Assembly (NCBI RefSeq): GCF_030811555.1
Contig: NZ_JAUSQZ010000001.1
Location: 4,089,241 to 4,153,240 of the forward strand
DNA length: 64,000 nucleotides
DNA from: Kineosporia succinea
GTDB taxonomy: Bacteria; Actinomycetota; Actinomycetes; Actinomycetales; Kineosporiaceae
Direction of reading: 5' to 3'
A model generated the notes under the pieces. The model made no database searches. It saw only the letters and a list, made by a program, of their open reading frames with translations, and was not told the origin of the DNA. Both the position numbers and the translations under genes were made by a program. This document shows, piece after piece, positions 42,505 through 50,072 of this stretch (its first letter is position 1; each line of letters opens with the position of its first letter).

Positions 42505-42572
42505 CGGTCGGGATGCCGGGCCGGGCGTTTCGGTAGAGCGCTCGCGAACCTGCATAACGGTCGGGATGCCGG
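42505..42572. repeat. 15-bp direct repeat downstream of the toxin/immunity pair
   Basis: CGGTCGGGATGCCGG occurs at 42505-42519 and again at 42558-42572. It lies just outside the low-G+C block, between the YdcF-like start and the immunity gene end. It could be a recombination footprint or chance duplication. The remaining bases of this 180-base gap show no gene. Confidence 0.5.
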
Positions 42573-42671
42573 TCGGGCTGCGAGTCAGTCGGTGTCGACG
42601 AGGACGGGGAGACATTCCCTGAATCCCGGTGCGGTATGGCATCTGTGCCCGGGCGTTGCGGGTATCGGCAT

Positions 42672-42980
42672 TCACTTGAGGCCGTCCTCGGGATTGGCGT
42701 CGCCGTAGAATCTGGCCCAGAGTGCTTTCAGGTGATCGTGCAGTTCTTCCTGGGTGTCGAACTCCCATCCGGTTGCGCGTTCGTACTCGAGCGGGGTGAT
42801 CTGGCCGTTCAGGCTCTTGGCGAAACCCTGGCGGAAGCTGGTTCTCAGAGATTCGATCTTCAGATTCTCCATCTCTTCGACGAACTCGTTTTCCCAGTTT
42901 CGGATGAGTCCGTTAATGTTCATGGCACCTGCGGAGAAATCCAGAAAGGTTTTGATGTCGGGGTCTGTGGTCACGTTCAT
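42672..42980 (-). CDS. Putative immunity protein for the adjacent toxin
   Basis: ATG 42980 overlaps the toxin stop (ATGA), so it is translationally coupled to the toxin gene. The 102-residue acidic helical protein (FLDFSAGAMNINGLIRNWEN, MENLKIESLRTSFRQGF, TPLEYERATGWEFDTQEEL) has the look of CDI/bacteriocin immunity proteins. Its base composition is very unlike its neighbours: 42841-42900 is 43% G+C by my count, in a window that is otherwise around 70%. That is strong evidence of recent transfer. It is expected to bind and neutralise the toxin's C-terminal domain. The function is inferred from arrangement and size. Confidence 0.75.
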   Translation of the reverse strand: MNVTTDPDIKTFLDFSAGAMNINGLIRNWENEFVEEMENLKIESLRTSFRQGFAKSLNGQITPLEYERATGWEFDTQEELHDHLKALWARFYGDANPEDGLK

Positions 42981-44023
42981 TCCTTGGGGTCCGGATACAT
43001 AGTGGTGAGATGGTATTCGCCGTCGCTGGTCCTGCGGAAGACGGCGTGGACGAATCCGTCATGAAGGTCCGACTGCTCTGGGGGAGTGCTGCCTGGTGGG
43101 TCGCCTGTCGGCCTTCGTTGAGATCCGGTGCGCCGGATCCCCTTCACCTGGTTGAGGTAGTCCGGGCCGAAGACATCCTTCAACGGGGCCCGGACCACGA
43201 ATGTGCGGCGTCCTGTGGTCTGGCACTCTCTTTCCTTGGCCGAGTACTCGCTCGTCGAGCGGATGTGCTGGTCGGCCCGGATCAGTGCTTCGTCGCTCGT
43301 GAACTTGGTGGCGTTACGGCTGTACTGATGAGTGCCGCCGTGGACGCCGTCGGTGGTGGTTCCGGTCATCGGGTCGATGCCCCAGAGAGCCCGGTCGGTG
43401 AGTTGCCGGTCAGTGACCTGGGTGCCGTGGCGTTGCGGGGAATGGCCTTGGCGGCTTAGCTCTGTGATGCGTGTCCGGATCGCGGCCAGAGTGCCAGACG
43501 GTTCGCTTTCCGGTTTGCCTCCGGTTGTTCTGCCCGCGGCGGAGGATGCCAGTTCATCGGCGATGTCGTTCTGGAGCGTCGTGAGTGCCTCGGCCGACCC
43601 CTGGATCGTCTCGATCAGGCGGTGAAGGAATTCAGCGAAGTACTCCTCGCCGGTCGCGGCGAGGACGGAATGGGTTTCGGCGAGTTGAGCCAGCACCCGG
43701 TCCAGGCCGATGTCGATCTCAGACGTTGCCGCCGACAGTTGGTCGGCGACCCCCGTCAGACCGTGCTCGCCGTGCAGTTGCTGGAGGACGCTCAAACAGC
43801 GATCGGTTCGGTCAGACACTTCGGCCAGTTCTCCGGCGACCTCACCCAGGTATTCCGAGGCGGCCTCGTATCCCTGGGCCACGGAGTCCCAGCCGTGCTC
43901 CCAGCAGCTCAGCGCCCGTTCCTCCACCGCGGTGCTCGCGCCGGTGGTCTGCTCGTGGTGCTGATGCAGTGCGGTGGCGAGCGCGGACAGGGATCGCTCG
44001 ATCTCCTGTGTCCGGTTCGTCAC
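42977..44023 (-). CDS. Polymorphic toxin with N-terminal coiled-coil and C-terminal nuclease-like domain
   Basis: GTG at 44023 is the first possible start; the ribosome binding site is weak. Residues 1-165 are helical and coiled-coil, without Cys-rich or membrane features, and resemble WXG/LXG-type delivery domains. Residues about 190-348 form the presumed toxin. The segment GIDPMTGTTTDGVHGGTHQY, then NATKFTSDEALIRADQHI and FVVRAPLKDVFGPDYLNQV, is a pattern I associate with actinobacterial toxin C-termini. Conserved His, Lys and Thr/Ser positions suggest a BECR-type RNase, but this is a low-confidence reading. Moderate G+C drop compared with neighbours. It is followed, with ATGA overlap, by the immunity gene. 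No secretion genes are adjacent. Confidence 0.72.
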   Translation of the reverse strand: MTNRTQEIERSLSALATALHQHHEQTTGASTAVEERALSCWEHGWDSVAQGYEAASEYLGEVAGELAEVSDRTDRCLSVLQQLHGEHGLTGVADQLSAATSEIDIGLDRVLAQLAETHSVLAATGEEYFAEFLHRLIETIQGSAEALTTLQNDIADELASSAAGRTTGGKPESEPSGTLAAIRTRITELSRQGHSPQRHGTQVTDRQLTDRALWGIDPMTGTTTDGVHGGTHQYSRNATKFTSDEALIRADQHIRSTSEYSAKERECQTTGRRTFVVRAPLKDVFGPDYLNQVKGIRRTGSQRRPTGDPPGSTPPEQSDLHDGFVHAVFRRTSDGEYHLTTMYPDPKE

Positions 44024-44211
44024 CGTCCATGACTATCGATACGTACCCGGAGAGAGCAAGGGCGTGAAGGTGCCGGGACAGGTCCTATTCAACTCACGAG
44101 CTCTCCACCCACTCTGAGCGGTAGCGCGCTGTGGTGCGACTTGGAGGTTGCCAAGGCCATGCCGGCAAGTGAGGTGCGCAAACATCCGTTCCGCTCATCG
44201 AAAGGTCAACG

Positions 44212-44412
44212 ATGACGAGGAGATCGCGTCCAAAGCCGGGGGCGGCTTTCTCGACGCCGGAACATCTCTGGCGCTCCCTGGCGGAAACGCGCTACCTGCT
44301 GCGTTCGCCGGCTAATGCCCGTCGCCTGCTCGACAGTGTCGCCCGCGTGGAGGCCGACGACTTCGAGCACCATGACCTGATCAGCGAGAGTGGATCAGAT
44401 GGTGGCCCGTGA
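44212..44412 (+). CDS. YefM/Phd-type antitoxin fragment (C-terminal part)
   Basis: ATG 44212 with AAAGG six bases upstream encodes 66 residues. The segment RSLAETRYLLRSPANARRLL matches the conserved toxin-binding C-terminus of YefM antitoxins (consensus EETxYLLxSPxNxxRLL). The usual N-terminal DNA-binding domain of about 50 residues is missing, and no YoeB/Txe toxin gene follows; the next feature is a tRNA on the other strand. It is either a relic or a minimal orphan antitoxin. It sits at the edge of the toxin/immunity block. Confidence 0.6.
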   Translation: MTRRSRPKPGAAFSTPEHLWRSLAETRYLLRSPANARRLLDSVARVEADDFEHHDLISESGSDGGP

Positions 44413-44503
44413 ACGGCCCGTCTGGCACGGCAGGCGATGTCAGCCTCGTGACGAAGGGCCAGGATCGGAGGCTGCCCGCCTCTGACCTGGCCCTTCGCAG
44501 CGG

Positions 44504-44574
44504 AGCGGGTGACCGGGATCGAACCGGCATGACCAGCTTGGAAGGCTGGGGCTCTACCATTGAGCTACACCCGC
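44504..44574 (-). tRNA. tRNA-Gly (anticodon TCC)
   Basis: Read on the minus strand, the gene begins GCGGGTGTAGCTCAATGG and ends in CACCCGC plus discriminator T. The acceptor arm is 7 bp, the D-arm has GTAGAGC, the anticodon stem CCAGC/GCTGG carries loop CTTCCAA, and the T-arm is GCCGGTTCGATCCCGGT. The CCA end is not encoded. Confidence 0.95.
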
Positions 44575-44700
44575 GCGGTGGAGCAGTCTGCACGATACCC
44601 GGAAATCCGGAAACCGGGCGAACGGTTCCGCCAACGTGTCGTAGCCTACTGCCTGTCACCCGGTCGGTCGGACCACGAGCACGGCCTCCATGGGTGTCGG

Positions 44701-44774
44701 CGGGGTGTGGCGCAGCTTGGTAGCGCGTCCGCTTTGGGAGCGGAAGGCCCCCGGTTCGAATCCGGGTACCCCGA
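44701..44774 (+). tRNA. tRNA-Pro (anticodon TGG)
   Basis: CGGGGTG pairs with TACCCCG in the acceptor arm (one G-T pair). The anticodon stem TCCGC/GCGGA carries loop TTTGGGA and the T-arm is CCCGGTTCGAATCCGGG. The discriminator is A and CCA is not encoded. Confidence 0.95.
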
Positions 44775-45009
44775 CGAGCGCAGTGATGCGCCGAACATCT
44801 GGCCTGGTCACGGGCTTGAGCGAGCTCTCGGTCACGAATAGTGGCTAGGGTGGGTCGGGCATGTCCTGCGCGCCTTCGTAGCGCGGCTAGGATGTGCCGA
44901 AGGCCATGATGCCTGTCCTGCTCCCAGGCGCGCGATCGCGCACCGGCTGCCGGGACCGACAGCTGGCCACATCGTCCTCAGTTGTCCAAAGGCCAGGAGA
45001 AGTCCCCTC

Positions 45010-46374
45010 GTGAAGAGCGCCGTCGAGACCCTCAACCCCACCCGGGTCAAGCTGACCGTCGAGGTGCCCTTCGACGAACTCAAGCCGAGCATGGACGCCG
45101 CGTACAAGAACATCGCGACGCAGGTCACGGTCCCCGGTTTCCGCAAGGGCAAGGTGCCGCCGCGCATCATCGACCAGCGGTTCGGCCGGGGCGTCGTGAT
45201 CGAGGAGGCCGTGAACAACGCGCTTCCCGGTTTCTACTCGCAGGCCGTCGAGGAGACCGAGATCCGCCCGCTCGGCCAGCCCGAGGTCGACGTCACGTCC
45301 GTGCCCGACCCGGCCACCGGCGGTGACCTGGCGTTCACCGCCGAGGTCGACGTGCGTCCCGAGTTCGAGCTTCCCGCCCTCGACGCGGTCGAGGTCGTCG
45401 TGGACGACGTGAAGGTCGGCGACGAGCAGGTCGACGAGCGCCTCCAGACGCTGCGCGAGCGCTTTGGCTCCCTCGTCACCGTCGAGCGCCCGGCCGCCGA
45501 CGGCGACTTCCTCAGCATCGACATCACCGCCTCGATCGACGGCGACGAGATCGACTCGGTCAAGGGCGTCTCCTACCGGGTCGGCTCGGGCGAGATGCTC
45601 CAGGGCATGGACGAGGTGCTCCCGGGCCTCTCGGCCGGCGAGACCACCACGTTCGACTCGCCGCTGGCCGGTGGCGACCGCGCCGGTGAGGAAGCCCACG
45701 TCACCGTCACCGTGCAGTCGGTGAAGGAGCGCGAGCTGCCCGAGGCCGACGACGAGTTCGCCCAGATGGCGTCCGAGTTCGACACGCTCGAGGAGCTGCG
45801 CGCCAGCCTCTCCGAGCAGGCCGAGCAGGAGGCGAAGTACCAGCAGGGCATCCAGGCCCGCGAGCGCCTCCTCGAGAAGCTGCTCGACGGCGTCGAGATC
45901 CCCGTGCCCGACGGCATCATCAAGGCCGAGGTCAAGCAGCACCTCGAGCAGGAGAACAAGGCGGAGGACGACCCGCACGGCGAAGAGGTCGAGGTCGAGG
46001 CCCGCAAGGCGTTCAAGGCCCAGCTCCTGCTCGACGCGATCGCCGAGAAGGAAGAGGTCCAGGTCGGTCAGCAAGAGCTGATCGAGTACCTGCTCGCCTC
46101 CGCCCAGCAGTACCGGATGGACCCGAACGAGTTCATCAAGGCCGTCGACCAGGCCGGTCAGGTGCCGTCGATGGTGGCCGAGGTCGGCCGCCGCAAGGCC
46201 CTCGCCCAGGTGCTCGAGCGCGCTTCGGTGAAGGACGAGTCGGGTAACGACATCGACCTCACCGCTCTCTTCCCGGCCACCGAGGAAGAGGCCGCCGAGG
46301 AGGCTCCCGAGGAGACCGAAGCGGTCGAAGAGGGCGCCAAGAAGGACGACCCGGCCGCGCTGCCGTCCCTCTGA
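45010..46374 (+). CDS. tig: Trigger factor, ribosome-associated chaperone/prolyl isomerase
   Basis: GTG 45010, with AGGAGA about ten bases upstream, gives 454 residues. The N-terminal ribosome-binding domain carries the trigger-factor signature GFRKGKVP (about 44-51). The FKBP-type isomerase domain (about 160-245) has YRVGSGEMLQGMDEVLPGL. The C-terminal helical arms form the cradle, and the tail (about 420-454) is an acidic, Glu/Ala-rich extension. It binds nascent chains at the ribosome exit. It is followed by a strong terminator and then by the Clp protease genes, the usual actinobacterial order. Confidence 0.97.
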   Translation: MKSAVETLNPTRVKLTVEVPFDELKPSMDAAYKNIATQVTVPGFRKGKVPPRIIDQRFGRGVVIEEAVNNALPGFYSQAVEETEIRPLGQPEVDVTSVPDPATGGDLAFTAEVDVRPEFELPALDAVEVVVDDVKVGDEQVDERLQTLRERFGSLVTVERPAADGDFLSIDITASIDGDEIDSVKGVSYRVGSGEMLQGMDEVLPGLSAGETTTFDSPLAGGDRAGEEAHVTVTVQSVKERELPEADDEFAQMASEFDTLEELRASLSEQAEQEAKYQQGIQARERLLEKLLDGVEIPVPDGIIKAEVKQHLEQENKAEDDPHGEEVEVEARKAFKAQLLLDAIAEKEEVQVGQQELIEYLLASAQQYRMDPNEFIKAVDQAGQVPSMVAEVGRRKALAQVLERASVKDESGNDIDLTALFPATEEEAAEEAPEETEAVEEGAKKDDPAALPSL

Positions 46375-46392
46375 CGTAAGCCGAGCACGCAA

Positions 46393-46430
46393 CCGGCACC
46401 CCACGGCTCCCGAGCCGGCCGGGGTGCCGG
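46393..46430 (+). terminator. Rho-independent terminator after tig
   Basis: CCGGCACCCC (46393-46402) pairs with GGGGTGCCGG (46421-46430). An inner GGCTC/GAGCC stem fills the loop, and TTCTGCTTT follows. Confidence 0.9.
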
Positions 46431-46603
46431 TTCTGCTTTCCGCGTACGGCTACCACGTCGTCCCCGGGCAATAAATCCTGGACGAGAAGTGAAAGACGGT
46501 GCGGATCCTGCCGATTGGGCACGTGTGGCGACGAGCCACCGCGCCCCGTTCCCGCGTGTCGCCTGGTCAGAGGCCATATGGCTGATGCACCGTGAGTCCG
46601 ATG

Positions 46604-46617
46604 CGCCGACAGCGAAC
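46604..46617 (+). promoter_or_regulatory. Candidate ClgR binding site upstream of clpP1
   Basis: CGCCGACAGCGAAC matches the core CGCYNANRGCGWWS described for the Clp gene regulator ClgR in Streptomyces and relatives. The upstream W positions do not match. A -10-like TTAGGGT lies about 40 bases downstream (46656-46662), so the site would sit where an activator binds. The rest of the 46431-46734 spacer shows no gene. Confidence 0.55.
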
Positions 46618-46734
46618 AACGGTCGGTAGGGGAGGATCACCGGGAGCTGGTCGCGTTAGGGTCAATGCACCGGGTGGTCACCCGGACTCCCCGGTACGCC
46701 GGGGATTGGTGCCAAGGTTTTGGGGAGCGACATC

Positions 46735-47391
46735 GTGAGCCACTTGATCGTTCCGGGGAGCGCCCCGGCGACGAATTCGTTCGACCAGCCGGTGGCCCGC
46801 TCGGCGTCACCCGGCATGGGTTATGACGACCACGTCTACAACCGTCTCCTGAAAGACCGGATCATCTTCCTCGGTTCCGAGGTGCGCGACGAGAACGCGA
46901 ACGCGATCTGCGCGCAGATGCTGCTGCTCGCCGCGGAAGACCCGAACAAGGACATTTACCTCTACATCAACTCGCCCGGTGGCTCGGTGACCGCCGGCAT
47001 GGCGATCTACGACACGATGCAGTACGTCTCCTGCGACGTGGCCACCATCGCGATGGGCCTGGCCGCCTCGATGGGGCAGTTCCTGCTGACCGCCGGCGCC
47101 AAGGGCAAGCGTTCCGCCACCCCCCACGCCCGCGTGATGATGCACCAGCCGCTGGGCGGCATCGGCGGTTCGGCGACGGACATCAAGATCCAGGCCGAGC
47201 AGATCCTTCACATCAAGAAGCAGATGGCCGAGCTGATCGCCGCGCAGACCGGGCAGACGGTCGAGACCATCACCAAGGACTCCGACCGCGACCGCTGGTT
47301 CACCGCGCAGGAGGCCCTGGAGTACGGCATCGTCGACCACGTGGTCCGTTCCGCGCGTGACGTCAGCGGTGGCGGCGGCACCGGCGTCTGA
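46735..47391 (+). CDS. clpP1: ATP-dependent Clp protease proteolytic subunit 1
   Basis: An upstream TTG (46720) is open, but GTG 46735 has GGGGAG at proper spacing and gives a 218-residue protein beginning MSHLIVPG. The ClpP fold is clear, with catalytic S112 ([11 protein letters not shown]), H137 (VMMHQPLGG) and the Asp in [12 protein letters not shown]. The handle helix [13 protein letters not shown] is intact. It forms heteromeric tetradecamers with ClpP2 in actinobacteria and receives substrates from ClpX or ClpC. It is 75 bases from clpP2, within the same transcript. Confidence 0.97.
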   Translation: MSHLIVPGSAPATNSFDQPVARSASPGMGYDDHVYNRLLKDRIIFLGSEVRDENANAICAQMLLLAAEDPNKDIYLYINSPGGSVTAGMAIYDTMQYVSCDVATIAMGLAASMGQFLLTAGAKGKRSATPHARVMMHQPLGGIGGSATDIKIQAEQILHIKKQMAELIAAQTGQTVETITKDSDRDRWFTAQEALEYGIVDHVVRSARDVSGGGGTGV

Positions 47392-47466
47392 GCCCCGCTC
47401 AGGCACGCCGAACCGCCCCGTCCGACATCGATCCCACAGGCCTCAGCAAGCATCAGGAGTGACCCG

Positions 47467-48171
47467 ATGAGCTACCCCGACCACCACGCAGGCCTGCACC
47501 TGCCGGGTTCCGGTCGCAGCGCCTCCCCGCAGGTCGCCGCGCCGAGCAGCCGCTACGTGCTCCCGAACTTCGAGGAGCGCACGGCCTACGGCTTCAAGCG
47601 GATGGACCCGTACACGAAGCTGTTCGAGGACCGCATCATCTTCCTCGGTGTGCAGGTCGACGACGCGTCCGCCGACGACGTCATGGCTCAGCTGATCGTG
47701 CTGGAGAGCCAGGACCCCGACCGGGACATCACGCTCTACATCAACAGCCCCGGTGGGTCGTTCACCGCTCTCACGGCGATCTACGACACCATGCAGTACG
47801 TGAAGCCGGACATCCAGACCGTCTGCCTGGGCCAGGCCGCCTCGGCCGCCGCCGTGCTCCTCGCGGCCGGCACCAAGGGCAAGCGCCTGGCGCTGCCCAA
47901 CGCCCGCGTGCTGATCCACCAGCCAGCCATGTCCGGTGGCGACTACGGCCAGGCGTCGGACATCGAGATCCAGGCGAACGAGGTGCTGCGTATGCGCACC
48001 TGGCTGGAAGACACCATCGCGCTGCACTCCAACAAGACGTCGGACCAGGTGCAGACCGACATCGAGCGTGACAAGATCCTGACCGCTCAGCAGGCCCTGG
48101 AATATGGCCTTATCGACCAGGTTCTGGGTAGCCGCAAGGGCGCCCAGGTCTCCACCCCGTCCGGCGCCTGA
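47467..48171 (+). CDS. clpP2: ATP-dependent Clp protease proteolytic subunit 2
   Basis: ATG 47467 with AGGAG upstream; 234 residues. Catalytic S126 ([15 protein letters not shown]), H151 ([12 protein letters not shown]) and the Asp in [18 protein letters not shown] are present. The N-terminal 35-residue extension, removed in maturation in other actinobacteria, is longer than in ClpP1. It partners ClpP1 in the mixed peptidase barrel. A 118-base gap separates it from clpX. Confidence 0.97.
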   Translation: MSYPDHHAGLHLPGSGRSASPQVAAPSSRYVLPNFEERTAYGFKRMDPYTKLFEDRIIFLGVQVDDASADDVMAQLIVLESQDPDRDITLYINSPGGSFTALTAIYDTMQYVKPDIQTVCLGQAASAAAVLLAAGTKGKRLALPNARVLIHQPAMSGGDYGQASDIEIQANEVLRMRTWLEDTIALHSNKTSDQVQTDIERDKILTAQQALEYGLIDQVLGSRKGAQVSTPSGA

Positions 48172-48289
48172 CACGCCGATTGAAGAGGGGTGCCGCTGAC
48201 AGCGGCGTCCCAGTGGCGTTGAATGGTGCTGGGGCCGGTCGGATGCCGACGGGCGACCGCCAGCAAGCCCCCCGGAGGAAGGACTGCGC

Positions 48290-49570
48290 GTGGCACGCAT
48301 CGGAGACGGTGGCGACCTGCTGAAGTGCTCTTTCTGTGGAAAGAGTCAGAAGCAGGTCAAGAAGCTCATCGCCGGGCCCGGCGTCTACATCTGCGACGAG
48401 TGCATCGACCTGTGCAATGAGATCATCGAAGAGGAGCTGGCCGAGGCCAGTGAACTCGGCCTGGTCGAGCTCCCGAAGCCGAAGGAGATCTTCGACTTCC
48501 TCGAGCAGTACGTGGTCGGTCAGACGCCGGCGAAGAAGAGCCTCGCTGTCGCTGTGTACAACCACTACAAGCGGATCCAGGCGGGCGAGCCCGGCCGGCG
48601 CGGTGACGAGCCGGTGGAGATCGCCAAGTCGAACATCCTCCTGATCGGGCCGACCGGCTGCGGCAAGACGTATCTGGCACAGACCCTCGCCAAGATGCTC
48701 AACGTGCCGTTCGCCATCGCCGACGCGACCGCCCTCACCGAGGCCGGTTACGTCGGTGAGGACGTCGAGAACATCCTCCTGAAGCTGATTCAGGCGGCTG
48801 ACTACGACGTCAAGAAGGCCGAGACCGGGATCATCTACATCGACGAGGTCGACAAGATCGCCCGTAAGTCGGAGAACCCGTCGATCACGCGGGACGTCTC
48901 CGGCGAGGGTGTTCAGCAGGCGCTGCTGAAGATCCTGGAAGGGACGACGGCCTCGGTGCCGCCGCAGGGCGGGCGCAAGCACCCGCACCAGGAGTTCATC
49001 CAGATCGACACCACCAACGTGCTCTTCATCGTGGGTGGCGCGTTCGCCGGGCTGGACCAGATCATCCAGTCCCGCGTCGGCAAGCGGGGCATCGGGTTCG
49101 GCGCCCCCCTGCACGAGGCGAAGGCGAACAACGACTCGTACGCCGACGTGATGCCGGAAGACCTGCTGAAGTTCGGGCTCATCCCCGAGTTCATCGGCCG
49201 TCTGCCGGTCATCACCACGGTCTCGAACCTCGACCGGGAGGCGCTCGTGCGCATCCTCACCCGGCCGAAGAACGCTCTGGTCAAGCAGTACCAGCGCATG
49301 TTCGAGATCGACGGTGTGGAGCTGGAGTTCAGCGACGACGCGCTCGACGCGATCGCCGACCAGGCGATCCTGCGCGGTACGGGTGCGCGAGGCCTGCGGG
49401 CCATCGTCGAGGAGGTTCTCCTCCCGGTGATGTTCGACGTGCCCAGCCGTGACGACGTGGCCCGCTGCGTGGTCACCCGCGAGGTCGTGCTGGAGAACGT
49501 CAACCCGACGCTGGTGCCGCGTGAGGCGCCGGTGCGCAAACCGCGGGAGCGGCGCGACAAGTCGGCCTGA
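48290..49570 (+). CDS. clpX: ATP-dependent Clp protease unfoldase ClpX
   Basis: GTG 48290 with GGAGGAAGG upstream; 426 residues. The N-terminal C4 zinc finger has C13, C16, C35 and C38 ([15 protein letters not shown]). The AAA+ domain shows Walker A GPTGCGKT (48648-48671), [13 protein letters not shown] as Walker B, the [13 protein letters not shown] pore-2 region, the ClpP-binding loop RGIGFGAP and sensor-2 [10 protein letters not shown]. It unfolds tagged proteins and feeds ClpP1P2. Its terminator marks the end of the housekeeping block. Confidence 0.98.
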   Translation: MARIGDGGDLLKCSFCGKSQKQVKKLIAGPGVYICDECIDLCNEIIEEELAEASELGLVELPKPKEIFDFLEQYVVGQTPAKKSLAVAVYNHYKRIQAGEPGRRGDEPVEIAKSNILLIGPTGCGKTYLAQTLAKMLNVPFAIADATALTEAGYVGEDVENILLKLIQAADYDVKKAETGIIYIDEVDKIARKSENPSITRDVSGEGVQQALLKILEGTTASVPPQGGRKHPHQEFIQIDTTNVLFIVGGAFAGLDQIIQSRVGKRGIGFGAPLHEAKANNDSYADVMPEDLLKFGLIPEFIGRLPVITTVSNLDREALVRILTRPKNALVKQYQRMFEIDGVELEFSDDALDAIADQAILRGTGARGLRAIVEEVLLPVMFDVPSRDDVARCVVTREVVLENVNPTLVPREAPVRKPRERRDKSA

Positions 49571-49592
49571 TCGGCACGAGCGACAGCAATCA

Positions 49593-49627
49593 GAGGCGGT
49601 CGGCCCCCGAAAGGGGCCGGCCGCCTC
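49593..49627 (+). terminator. Rho-independent terminator after clpX
   Basis: GAGGCGGTCGGCCCC pairs with GGGGCCGGCCGCCTC (one G-T pair) around a CGAAA loop, followed by TTGCGTT. Confidence 0.92.
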
Positions 49628-49649
49628 TTGCGTTGCGCGCCCGGCGCGA

Positions 49650-49812
49650 GGCCACCCCACTGCCCAGGCCACCCCACTGCCCAGGCCACCCCACTGCCCA
49701 GGCCACCCCACCGCCCAGGCCGACAGCCGAGGCAGACAGCCCAGGCCGACTGCCCAGGCCGACTGCCCAGGCCGAATCCCCAGGCCGAATCCCCAGGCCG
49801 GCTCACTGCCCA
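49650..49812. repeat. Minisatellite with a period change, 17 bp to 13 bp
   Basis: Four tandem copies of GGCCACCCCACTGCCCA (17 bp; 49650-49717) run directly into six copies of a 13-bp derivative such as GGCCGACTGCCCA or GGCCGAATCCCCA (49718-49795), then one 17-bp variant (49796-49812). The total is exactly 163 bp. It lies in the 445-base spacer between the clpX terminator and the first M6 protease. No spacers are present, so it is not a CRISPR. The rest of the spacer (49813-50072) holds only the protease promoter region. Confidence 0.9.
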
Positions 49813-49989
49813 AGCCGCCTCAGACCGCCACCGGTGACCGAACCGCCGCCGGTGCCCCGTGCGTCCAAAAGCCCGAGCCCGAAAGGTTGCCCGCAATAAC
49901 CAGATATGAACAATCTCTCCCGGAGTCTTGCGACCTGCGGTTTCTCGCGGTATGCGACCGGGGAAACAGATAAGTAACAAGCGCGCTGA

Positions 49990-50017
49990 TTGTCCGGTTC
50001 GCGAAGACCTTTAGGTT
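49990..50017 (+). promoter_or_regulatory. Candidate promoter of first M6 protease
   Basis: TTGTCC (49990-49995) and TAGGTT (50012-50017) are spaced by 16 bases. The TAGGTTTC element recurs 55053-55060, upstream of the third M6 protease. Weak evidence. Confidence 0.35.
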
Positions 50018-50072
50018 TCCTGTCAATCCCGTGCGAAGGACCGCGCGGCGAGACTCCCAACCGGAGGTTCGA

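Noticed and set aside
42505-44774. Integrative element or prophage
   Set aside because: No integrase, transposase or phage gene is present in the window; only a possible footprint is seen.
44409-44841. Small open frames on the plus strand over the two tRNA genes
   Set aside because: They overlap both tRNAs and have no ribosome binding site or motif.
49650-49812. CRISPR array
   Set aside because: Units are contiguous 17/13-bp repeats with no unique spacers, and there are no cas genes.
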